Shown: one piece after another, positions 1 to 5,456 of the stretch
Numbering within the stretch: the first letter of the stretch is position 1
Layout of the letters: each line of letters begins with the position of its first letter
NCBI GenBank assembly: GCA_013154385.1
Contig: JAADCO010000044.1
Span: 1-10,860 of the forward strand
Reading direction: 5' to 3'
Source: Thermodesulfobacteriota bacterium
GTDB lineage: Bacteria > Desulfobacterota > Thermodesulfobacteria > Thermodesulfobacteriales > Thermodesulfatatoraceae
Length of the DNA: 10,860 nt
Made by a program: the position numbers and the translations under genes
The notes under the pieces: model-generated
Seen by the model: only the letters and a program-made list of their open reading frames with translations
What the model was told of the DNA's origin: nothing
The model's database searches: none

Positions 1-937
1 GAGACATGGTGAACCGCGCCCGCTTGGCGAGACCGGAAACGAGCCCGCGGGCGGCTTCGAAGATCTGGTAGCCCTCTTCGATGGGCACGGCGTAGGGACG
101 ATTGCCCACCGTCGGACGGCACTGGAAGACGTAGTAAGGAGCAATCCCGGCAAAGGAGAGACGACGGAAGAGCTCGGCCAACACCTGAGGATCGTCGTTC
201 ACCCCGCGGATGAGAGGAGTCTGGTTGAGCACCTGCGCTCCGGCGCGCATCAGGAGATCGCAGGCCTTGAGGGCCTCGGGGGTCAGCTCCCGCGGATGAT
301 CGAAGTGGGCGATGACGTAGATCCGCTTCTCAGGCGTGGAAAACTTCCTAATCACTTCGAGGAGCTCCGGATCGTTCAGGATGCGCTGCGGAAAGTAGGC
401 CGGCACCTTGGAACCCAGGCGGATGATGCCCACGTGGGAGATCTCCCGCAGGCGGGAGATGATCTCCCTCAGCCTCGCCGTGGGCAGCATCAGGGAATCG
501 CCACCGGAGAGGATGACGTTCGTGATCTCGGAGTGGAGACGGATGTAGCGCAGGGCCTCGTCCAGGTCCTGGAGGACCTCCGGACGGCCACCATCGAGGA
601 AGAGGCGCTTGCGGAAGCAGTAGCGACACAGACCGGCACAGTTTCCCGAAACCAGCATGAGAACGGTGGAGTCATACTTGTGCTGAAGCCCCGGAATCAC
701 CGTGTAGGCCTTCTCGTTCGAGGGATCCAGTTTCCCCCACTCCCACTCCAGGAGTTCGTCCTCGTGGGGAAGGATAATTCGGCCAATCGGATCGTTTCCA
801 TCGAAGGAATCGATGAGCCCCAGGTAATATTCCGTGCACTTCAGGGGAAAGCGGGACACCACTTCCTGCAACTTTTCGTTTTCCGCCAGGGCCGGCACCT
901 GCCGCAGATTGGTGATAAAAGTCGTCCTGTGAGCCAT
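1..937 (-). CDS. KamA-family radical SAM protein (lysine 2,3-aminomutase-like), 3' end outside window
   Basis: The 312 visible residues match the lysine 2,3-aminomutase (LAM/KamA) fold. The radical SAM cluster motif is C100-x3-C104-x2-C107 (CAGLCRYC). It is followed by an SGGDSL glycine motif, RLGSKVPAYFPQRI, IAHFDHPRELT, LNQTPLIRGVND, PYYVFQC and RGLVSG, in the family order. The start at 937 follows AAGGAGG with 7 nt spacing. The PLP-lysine region (PGGGGK in LAM) would lie just past the window edge, so I cannot see it. Two positions that in clostridial LAM (from memory) hold the lysine-binding aspartates, D293 and D330, are here Arg274 and Ser312. True LAM activity is therefore doubtful, and a different aminomutase or other radical SAM reaction is more likely. 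EpmB (EF-P lysyl aminomutase) is a relative, but no efp gene is nearby. Family assignment is firm; substrate is unknown. Confidence 0.88.
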   Translation of the reverse strand, partial: MAHRTTFITNLRQVPALAENEKLQEVVSRFPLKCTEYYLGLIDSFDGNDPIGRIILPHEDELLEWEWGKLDPSNEKAYTVIPGLQHKYDSTVLMLVSGNCAGLCRYCFRKRLFLDGGRPEVLQDLDEALRYIRLHSEITNVILSGGDSLMLPTARLREIISRLREISHVGIIRLGSKVPAYFPQRILNDPELLEVIRKFSTPEKRIYVIAHFDHPRELTPEALKACDLLMRAGAQVLNQTPLIRGVNDDPQVLAELFRRLSFAGIAPYYVFQCRPTVGNRPYAVPIEEGYQIFEAARGLVSGLAKRARFTMS

Positions 938-953
938 CAGAAACCTCCTTGTC

Positions 954-989
954 AAAAAGGGCGCTAGAAAGAAAGGCGGACTGAGCGCC
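954..989 (-). terminator. Hairpin plus T5 run between the HEAT-repeat gene and the KamA-like gene
   Basis: On the minus strand a 6-bp GC-rich stem (984-989 pairing with 960-965, AGGCGCT/AGCGCC) with an 18-nt loop is followed by CCTTTTTG. This resembles an intrinsic terminator for the upstream operon. It could also be an attenuator, because the KamA-like gene's Shine-Dalgarno begins only a few bases after the T-run and leaves no room for a promoter in between. The stem is short and the loop long, so confidence is low. Confidence 0.35.
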
Positions 990-1037
990 TGGAAATTGCT
1001 CTATGGACTGGACTGTCTCTTTCTTTAGCAGATAAGT

Positions 1038-1757
1038 TTAACGTTCGTCAAGGAATAACTGCAAAATATTCTCAAGAACACGCTGATCGAACCGCCATTT
1101 CATGATTTTCATATCGTCAAGGAGGATAATTTCCTGTGGTTGCTCGACAGTCAAAGTTTTGAGGGTTTCGACCAGGGAGTCCCGGAGATCCCCCACCACG
1201 GCGGGGCCCATCTTTCCGTAGGCCCACACGCAGAGGGCGCGGACCACGGGATCCGGGGAATGCAGGAGATGGAGGAGGCGGAGGGGGGCCTGGTAGCGGA
1301 TGAGGAGATCGGGATGAAAGCTCGCCAGCCGGCCTATGCCCCAGACCACGCCTCGCTGGGCCGGGGGGTATTCGAGGTAGTTTCCCTCGGGCCAGATGTA
1401 GGAAATGAGGATGGAGGTGTACTCCTCGGCCAGCCGCCGATGGTTGGCCAGACACTCGGCCATGGCCTCGGGCACGCCCCAGGCCATGCCCCCTGATTCT
1501 TCGTTGAGCATCCACATGAAGCGCCGGATGATGACGCGCGCGGACTCCATGTCTTGATCCGCAAGGTGGGCCACGACCTTGCCGATGGCGGCCACGGCCT
1601 TGAAGCGGGTGACGTCGTCCCGGCAGAGGGCACCGATCAGGGGGTTTACCACCTGACGCGGCGGATAGCGGAGGACCTTCTCCAGCAAAGAGGGGAGATC
1701 CTCCTTGGCCAGCAGTTCGAGGATCTCCCTCTTCAGTTCTCGATGAGACTTAGGCAT
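1038..1757 (-). CDS. DVU0298-like HEAT-repeat protein
   Basis: This 239-residue soluble, cysteine-poor protein has no signal peptide. It is almost entirely helical with HEAT-like repeats: a helical N-terminus to about residue 31, then repeats around LIGALCRDDVTRFKAVAAIG (40-59), a conserved-looking NEESGGMAWGVPEAM block (85-99), QRGVVWGIGRLA (about 134-145), and DPVVRALCVWAYGKMG near 175-190. The pattern resembles the uncharacterised DVU0298 family of sulfate reducers (recognition from memory). Its ATG lies inside the end of the flavodiiron gene, with an 8-nt overlap and an AAGGAAAGG Shine-Dalgarno in that gene's coding sequence, so translation is probably coupled. HEAT folds usually bind proteins, which suggests a scaffold or maturation partner in the oxygen-defence operon. 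That role is inference. No catalytic motif is visible. Confidence 0.8.
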   Translation of the reverse strand: MPKSHRELKREILELLAKEDLPSLLEKVLRYPPRQVVNPLIGALCRDDVTRFKAVAAIGKVVAHLADQDMESARVIIRRFMWMLNEESGGMAWGVPEAMAECLANHRRLAEEYTSILISYIWPEGNYLEYPPAQRGVVWGIGRLASFHPDLLIRYQAPLRLLHLLHSPDPVVRALCVWAYGKMGPAVVGDLRDSLVETLKTLTVEQPQEIILLDDMKIMKWRFDQRVLENILQLFLDER

Positions 1758-2952
1758 CTTTCCTTTCCTTCACGGCGCGGGCGATGGTCTTCCCCATTTC
1801 CACGCATTCCTTGAGCTGATCGTGCGTGGGCACGAACTTGACCTTGAGCCCCGGATGGACGATCTCGGCCTTCATGTCCTCGAGGAACTTGTTGATGTGC
1901 TTGACGGCTTCTCCGCTCCAGCCGTAGGACCCAAAAGCCGCGCCGACCTTCTTTCGGGGACGCAGGCCCTTGATGTAGGTGAGCACGTCGGCCATCTGGG
2001 GGAGCATGTTGTTGTTCAGGGTGGAAGAGCCGAAGACCAGACCCCGCGCGGCGAGGACTTCGGTCATGATGTCGCTCCGATGCTCGAGACTGGCGTTCAT
2101 GACCTTGACCTCCACCCCCTCGCGCATGATCCCCTCGGCGATGGCCATGGCCATCTTCTCCGTGCTCTGCCACATGGTGGCGTAGACCACGAGCGCGTAT
2201 TCCTCGCTCTGATGCGTGCACCAGCGCTGATAGGCCGCAAGAATGTCCGCCACGTGGCGCCGCCAGATGACCCCGTGGTCCGGAAGGATCATCTCGATCT
2301 CGAGCCCCATCTCCTTGACGGTGGCGAGGAGCTTTTCCACCTGGGGCGAGAAGGGAAGAACGATGTTGGCGTAATACTTGGCGGCCTCCTGCATCAGCTC
2401 GTCGTAGCGGACTTCGTCGTCAAAGCGCGCGCTGGTGGCGTAGTGCTGCCCGAAGGCGTCCTGAGAGATGAGGACCTTGTCCTCGGGGAGATAGGAGATC
2501 ATGCTGTCCGGCCAGTGGATCATGCGGGTCTCAAGGAACTTGACCTTTCTCTTGCCCAGGGAGATCTCCTCTCCGCTCTTGACCTCCACCAGGGGCCAGT
2601 CCTCCCGATGGAAGTGCTCCTTAAGCCCCTTGAAGCCCATGGGAGAACAGAAGACCTTCTCCGGCTTCACCCGCTCGATGATCTGCGGAAGGGCCCCGGA
2701 ATGGTCCATCTCCACGTGGTTGACGACGATGTAGTCCACCTTCTCCGGGTCCCCCAGGACCTTGATGAGGTTGTGGATGAGGTCCCCGGCAAAGGGCTTC
2801 TTCACCGTGTCGAAGAGGGTGACCTTTTCGTCAACGACGAGATAGGCGTTGTAGGTCGAACCCCGCTTCGTCGAATAGCCGTGAAAATCCTTTATGTTCC
2901 AGTCAATGGCGCCCACCCAGTAGATGTCGTCTTTCACCTTGATAGGGGCCAT
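1750..2952 (-). CDS. Class A flavodiiron protein (rubredoxin:oxygen oxidoreductase, FprA/ROO type)
   Basis: This 400-residue cytoplasmic enzyme should reduce O2 to water (or NO to N2O) with electrons from rubredoxin. The N-terminal metallo-beta-lactamase-like domain (about 1-250) carries every diiron ligand at the positions known for Desulfovibrio gigas ROO: H79, E81, D83 and H84 in NHVEMDHSG, H146 in MIHWPD, D165 in SQDAFG, and H226 in PDHG. The C-terminal flavodoxin domain (about 252-395) has the FMN phosphate loop TMWQST (259-264) and the later loop GSSTLNNNMLP. There is no fused rubredoxin or flavin reductase domain, so this is the short class A form needing an external rubredoxin, and one is encoded at 3527. 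The start follows AAAGGAGG with good spacing. The gene lies 33 nt downstream of desulfoferrodoxin, with no promoter seen between them. Confidence 0.97.
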   Translation of the reverse strand: MAPIKVKDDIYWVGAIDWNIKDFHGYSTKRGSTYNAYLVVDEKVTLFDTVKKPFAGDLIHNLIKVLGDPEKVDYIVVNHVEMDHSGALPQIIERVKPEKVFCSPMGFKGLKEHFHREDWPLVEVKSGEEISLGKRKVKFLETRMIHWPDSMISYLPEDKVLISQDAFGQHYATSARFDDEVRYDELMQEAAKYYANIVLPFSPQVEKLLATVKEMGLEIEMILPDHGVIWRRHVADILAAYQRWCTHQSEEYALVVYATMWQSTEKMAMAIAEGIMREGVEVKVMNASLEHRSDIMTEVLAARGLVFGSSTLNNNMLPQMADVLTYIKGLRPRKKVGAAFGSYGWSGEAVKHINKFLEDMKAEIVHPGLKVKFVPTHDQLKECVEMGKTIARAVKERKDA

Positions 2953-2985
2953 AAGGCTACCTCCTTTGCGTCGAAACTTTTCGGG

Positions 2986-3366
2986 TTAGGCCTCGGCCTT
3001 CCAGAGACCGTGCAGGTTGCAATATTCCCTGGCGACGACCTTTTCGGCTTCCACCTCGAAGAAGGCCTCCGGGGCCTGGCCCGGTTCGAGGAACTGCAAA
3101 TAGGACTTGCCGTCGGCCTGGAGCTCGATCCATTCGATGTAGTGCTTCTCCTCCATGGGATGAGGGACGCTACCCACCTTCACCTTGAACCCTCTTTCTA
3201 CCTTTTCGATTACCGGGACGTGTTTCTCCACGGCCGCATCGGTGGTGTTCTCCTTGAGGAGCTCCATGGGCTGGTTGCAGCAGACCAGTTGCCCGTGGCT
3301 GCCGTGAAGGACCATGACGATGTTGCCGCAAACGTTGCAACGGTAAACTTCCAAACGTTCAGCCAT
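2986..3366 (-). CDS. dfx: Desulfoferrodoxin (two-centre superoxide reductase)
   Basis: This 126-residue protein reduces superoxide to hydrogen peroxide without producing O2, in the cytoplasm of anaerobes. The N-terminal desulforedoxin-like domain binds iron centre I through C10, C13, C29 and C30 (CNVC and CC). The C-terminal neelaredoxin domain binds the catalytic iron, centre II, through H49, H69, H75, C116 and H119 (EKHVP, PHPMEEKHYIEW, YCNLHGLW). The functional residues E47 and K48 are present. All nine ligands are intact, so this is a class I (2Fe) superoxide reductase of normal length. The start follows AAGGAGG at 3374-3380 with 7 nt spacing. It is the first gene of the leftward operon and lies back to back with its probable electron donor, the rubredoxin. 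Confidence 0.97.
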   Translation of the reverse strand: MAERLEVYRCNVCGNIVMVLHGSHGQLVCCNQPMELLKENTTDAAVEKHVPVIEKVERGFKVKVGSVPHPMEEKHYIEWIELQADGKSYLQFLEPGQAPEAFFEVEAEKVVAREYCNLHGLWKAEA

Positions 3367-3373
3367 CTTCCCC

Positions 3374-3431
3374 CCTCCTTATCGGGTCTCTTTTCTTTTT
3401 GAAGTTAATGTCGGGCCGGAGCCGATGTCAA
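3374..3431 (-). promoter_or_regulatory. Leftward promoter and RBS for the dfx operon
   Basis: On the minus strand TTGACA (3431-3426, perfect -35) is followed after 17 nt by TTAACT (3408-3403, a weak -10), placing a start site near 3396. AAGGAGG (3380-3374) is the ribosome site for dfx. The -35/-10 spacer contains an imperfect 15-bp dyad (3411-3425, tcgg...ccga) that could be an operator. This is pattern reading only. Confidence 0.55.
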
Positions 3432-3462
3432 GAAAAAATATTTTTAGCAAAAATTTCTTGAC
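3427..3462. repeat. 9-bp perfect inverted repeat joining the divergent -35 boxes
   Basis: The arms gtcaagaaa (3427-3435) and tttcttgac (3454-3462) are perfect inverted copies around an 18-bp AT-rich centre. Each arm contains most of one divergent -35 hexamer. It may be a shared operator or a pair of UP elements. It may also simply reflect two back-to-back promoters with similar flanks. Confidence 0.6.
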
Positions 3463-3520
3463 TCAAATTGAAATCTAGGCTAGAAAACTTCTTAGCTAGA
3501 AAGCGAATAAATCAAGGAGG
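3458..3520 (+). promoter_or_regulatory. Rightward promoter and RBS for the rubredoxin operon
   Basis: TTGACT (3458-3463), a 17-nt spacer and TAGAAA (3481-3486) form a plausible housekeeping promoter with a start near 3493. AAGGAGG (3514-3520) lies 6 nt before the rubredoxin ATG at 3527 and decides this start over the out-of-frame ATG at 3522. The AT-rich tract upstream of the -35 could act as an UP element for both directions. Confidence 0.55.
3479..3502 (+). repeat. Direct repeat of gctagaaa at 16-nt spacing
   Basis: The octamer gctagaaa occurs at 3479-3486, overlapping the predicted -10, and again at 3495-3502, about at the predicted start site. The spacing is 16 nt. It could be a tandem operator for the rubredoxin operon. 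An 8-bp repeat in AT-rich promoter DNA may also be chance. Confidence 0.35.
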
Positions 3521-3526
3521 GATGGG

Positions 3527-3730
3527 ATGTCGGGGAATCCGTTTGAGGGGGCCTACATTTGTTCCACCAGCAATTGCGGCTACATCTACAACCCGGCCAA
3601 GGGAGACCGCAAAGGCAAGATCCCGCCGGGCACCAGGTTCGAAGACCTGCCGGAAGACTGGCGCTGCCCTGTTTGCGGGGCGAGCAAAAAGGCCTTCAGG
3701 CCCATGCACGAGGTGGAGGAGGAGTCATGA
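3527..3730 (+). CDS. Rubredoxin with C-x4-C first knuckle
   Basis: This 67-residue one-electron carrier should bind a single Fe(Cys)4 centre through C12, C17, C47 and C50. The second knuckle is the normal CPVCGA. The first is CSTSNCGY, with four residues between the cysteines instead of two. Other rubredoxin hallmarks are present: GYIYNPAKGD, IPPGTRFEDLPEDWRCPVCG, and a charged tail. From memory, a C-x4-C rubredoxin (Rd-2) is known from Desulfovibrio desulfuricans, so the spacing is rare but functional. The expected partners are the desulfoferrodoxin and flavodiiron protein encoded just across the promoter. Its stop overlaps the start of the next gene (ATGA). Confidence 0.95.
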   Translation: MSGNPFEGAYICSTSNCGYIYNPAKGDRKGKIPPGTRFEDLPEDWRCPVCGASKKAFRPMHEVEEES

Positions 3731-4044
3731 GAATCGAGATAGAGAAGCAAATCGTGCGCTTCATCCCGGAGAACCAGAAAGAGACGGAAGAACTCAACCG
3801 CCTTTGGCAGTACATCGTCTCCTGCGAGGGAGAGAGCTTCAAGCTCGTTCCCCTCGGCCTGTACGCCCCGGGGGCTTCGGAAGCGGCGCAGTTCCAGGTG
3901 GAGGGGATCAAGATTAAGCCCGAACCCGTCCGTGCGGGTGAGAAGATCCGCTACGTCTGCATGGAGTGCAACCGCATGGAAGAGTACGCCCCAGGGGAAG
4001 AGCCGCCGATATGTTGCGGCCAACCCATGCATCGTCTGGATTAG
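3727..4044 (+). CDS. Small protein with C-terminal desulforedoxin-like Cys4 module
   Basis: This 105-residue protein starts at an ATG that overlaps the rubredoxin stop by 4 nt, with GGAGG in the rubredoxin's last codons as ribosome site. An upstream in-frame start at 3559 would lie inside the rubredoxin gene and is rejected. Residues 1-70 form a charged, mixed-structure segment I do not recognise (RFIPENQKETEELNRLW, SFKLVPLG). Residues 74-105 carry C78-x2-C81 and C96-C97 followed by GQPM. This closely mimics the desulforedoxin domain of the desulfoferrodoxin across the promoter (C10-x2-C13, C29-C30, NQPM). It probably binds Fe or Zn in a Cys4 site and works with the rubredoxin in electron transfer or as an accessory redox protein. 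That function is inference. Confidence 0.85.
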   Translation: MRIEIEKQIVRFIPENQKETEELNRLWQYIVSCEGESFKLVPLGLYAPGASEAAQFQVEGIKIKPEPVRAGEKIRYVCMECNRMEEYAPGEEPPICCGQPMHRLD

Positions 4045-4049
4045 TTCTC

Positions 4050-4069
4050 GGGCCGCCGCGCGGCGGCCC
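4050..4069. terminator. Perfect 20-bp GC-only palindrome after the rubredoxin operon
   Basis: Positions 4050-4069 form a perfect palindrome made only of G and C, giving a very stable hairpin 6 nt after the stop at 4044. What follows is pyrimidine-rich but not a U-tract. The site suits a terminator or 3' mRNA-stabilising hairpin between the rubredoxin operon and the downstream amidase gene. Confidence 0.55.
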
Positions 4070-4079
4070 CCGTTCTCCC

Positions 4080-4115
4080 TTGTCAGGCTCACCCCTAGCC
4101 GAGTAAGAATATCTC
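4080..4115 (+). promoter_or_regulatory. Possible promoter giving a leaderless cbiA-type transcript
   Basis: TTGTCA (4080-4085) followed after 18 nt by TAAGAA (4104-4109) could be a promoter. The -10 ends only 6 nt before the ATG at 4116, and no Shine-Dalgarno is visible there. If used, the transcript would be leaderless or nearly so. The -10 match is weak. Confidence 0.3.
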
Positions 4116-5444
4116 ATGCCCAAAGCCTTCGTCGTCGCCGCTCCCGCGAGCTCCTCCGGAAAGACGCTGGTCACCTGCGGACTCCTTGCCCTCATGCGGG
4201 AAAAGGGCTACGAGACCGCACCCTTCAAGATCGGTCCGGACTACATTGACCCCGGACACCTCTTTCGCGCCGCCGGCCGCCCTTGCTACAACCTGGATTC
4301 CTGGATGCTCGACGAAGAGGCCCTCAAACGCACCTTCTTCCGCGGGATGCAGCAGGCCGAGATCGGCGTGGTCGAAGGCGTGATGGGGCTCTACGACGGC
4401 ATCGCCGGAACCCTGCGGGGCTCCACGGCGGAGGTGGCCGAACTCCTCGGGTTGCCGGTGCTCCTCGTCTTCAAGGCGCAGGGGCTCGGGGGCACCATCG
4501 CCGCCCTGGCCCAGGGGCTCGTGAACTACCGACCCCTGCCCTTCCTCGGGGTGGTGGTCACCGGCGTGGGAAGCCCCCGCCACGAAAGGATGCTGAGAAA
4601 ACCTCTCGAGGAAGCCGGCCTCCGGGTATGGGGCATGATCCCGCGAAACGAAAAGCTCTCCCTCCCCTCCCGGCATCTGGGGCTGGTGGAATCCCGGGAG
4701 TGGCCCGCCTCCTTCCGGGAAGAGCTCCTGAGGATCATGGCCGAGAACTTCGACCTGGAGACCTTCCTTGATTCCCTTCCCGAAGTGCGCGTGCCCGCCC
4801 GGCCCCGCTCCGGTGTTTCCCCGCGGGCCCGCATCGCCGTAGCGCGGGACGAGGCCTTTTCCTTCTACTACCGGGAAAACCTCGATCTCCTCGAGGAAGC
4901 CGGCGCACAGATCGTCTACTTCTCGCCCCTTCGCGATCCCCTGCCCCGCGCTCAAGGCTACTACTTCGGCGGGGGATACCCCGAACTGCATCTCGCAGGG
5001 CTCACCGCGCGCGCAGACCTCTGGGAGGACCTGAGACACCGGGTGAAACGGGGAGCCGTGGTGCTCGCCGAATGCGGGGGTTTCATGGCCCTCTGTCGGG
5101 GAGTGAGGAAAGACGGGGCCTTCCATCCCTTAGCCGGCCTTGTTCCGGCCGAGGTGGAGTTTGCCGGAAGGCTAAAGGCCCTTGGTTATCGAAAGCTAAA
5201 GAGCCAAAAGGAAAACTTCCTCCTGCCTCCGGGAGAGGAGGCCAGAGGGCACGAATTCCGCTATAGTAGCCTTACGCAAGGACTCGTTTGCGGCTTTTCC
5301 GCCTTTGATGCCGAAGGCCGTCCCGTCGAGACCTTCGGCGTGGTTGAGGGGAACCTCTTTGCTAGCTACGTTCACCTCCACTTTGGCAGTCATCCGGGAT
5401 TGGCGAGGAACTTCGTCGAAGCGGCTGCATCCGTCAAACCATAA
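4116..5444 (+). CDS. cbiA: Cobyrinate a,c-diamide synthase family amidase (CbiA, or siroheme amidase DsrN)
   Basis: This 442-residue ATP- and glutamine-dependent enzyme amidates acetate side chains of a tetrapyrrole. The N-terminal ATPase half has the P-loop APASSSGKT (9-17), KIGPDYIDPGH (38-48) and VVEGVMGLYDG (85-95). The last two contain acidic residues (D42, D45, E87, D94) equivalent, at a constant offset, to those I recall as important in Salmonella CbiA. The C-terminal class I glutamine amidotransferase half has the nucleophile C320 in LAECGGFMALCRG and the histidine region SYVHLHFGSHP (H420/H422). Length is normal. The start is chosen because the P-loop begins at residue 9 as usual, although no clear Shine-Dalgarno precedes it. 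In sulfate reducers the close homologue DsrN makes siroamide for sulfite reductase. No cob or dsr gene is in view to decide, so the symbol is a family-level choice. Confidence 0.88.
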   Translation: MPKAFVVAAPASSSGKTLVTCGLLALMREKGYETAPFKIGPDYIDPGHLFRAAGRPCYNLDSWMLDEEALKRTFFRGMQQAEIGVVEGVMGLYDGIAGTLRGSTAEVAELLGLPVLLVFKAQGLGGTIAALAQGLVNYRPLPFLGVVVTGVGSPRHERMLRKPLEEAGLRVWGMIPRNEKLSLPSRHLGLVESREWPASFREELLRIMAENFDLETFLDSLPEVRVPARPRSGVSPRARIAVARDEAFSFYYRENLDLLEEAGAQIVYFSPLRDPLPRAQGYYFGGGYPELHLAGLTARADLWEDLRHRVKRGAVVLAECGGFMALCRGVRKDGAFHPLAGLVPAEVEFAGRLKALGYRKLKSQKENFLLPPGEEARGHEFRYSSLTQGLVCGFSAFDAEGRPVETFGVVEGNLFASYVHLHFGSHPGLARNFVEAAASVKP

Positions 5445-5449
5445 GGAGG
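5443..5449 (+). promoter_or_regulatory. Strong RBS overlapping the cbiA-type stop codon
   Basis: AAGGAGG begins within the TAA stop (5442-5444) of the amidase gene and lies 7 nt before the ATG at 5457. The two genes are 12 nt apart with no promoter between them, so they are very probably co-transcribed. Confidence 0.8.
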
Positions 5450-5456
5450 AAAAAAC

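Noticed and set aside
950..955. Perfect TTGACA on the minus strand before the KamA-like gene
   Set aside because: It lies 12 nt from the start codon and merges with the Shine-Dalgarno, leaving no room for a -10 and start site.
296..967. Plus-strand open frame opposite the KamA-like gene
   Set aside because: The minus strand encodes an unambiguous radical SAM protein with a good RBS; the plus frame has no family signature.
1822..3402. Long plus-strand open frame of 526 codons opposite the flavodiiron and dfx genes
   Set aside because: Its translation is low-complexity, rich in H, D, L and V, with no family motif. It mirrors two genes with complete, verified active sites.
3559..3726. Upstream extension of the desulforedoxin-like protein inside the rubredoxin gene
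   Set aside because: The extension is the rubredoxin sequence in another frame. The ATG at 3727 with the ATGA overlap and GGAGG upstream is the natural start.
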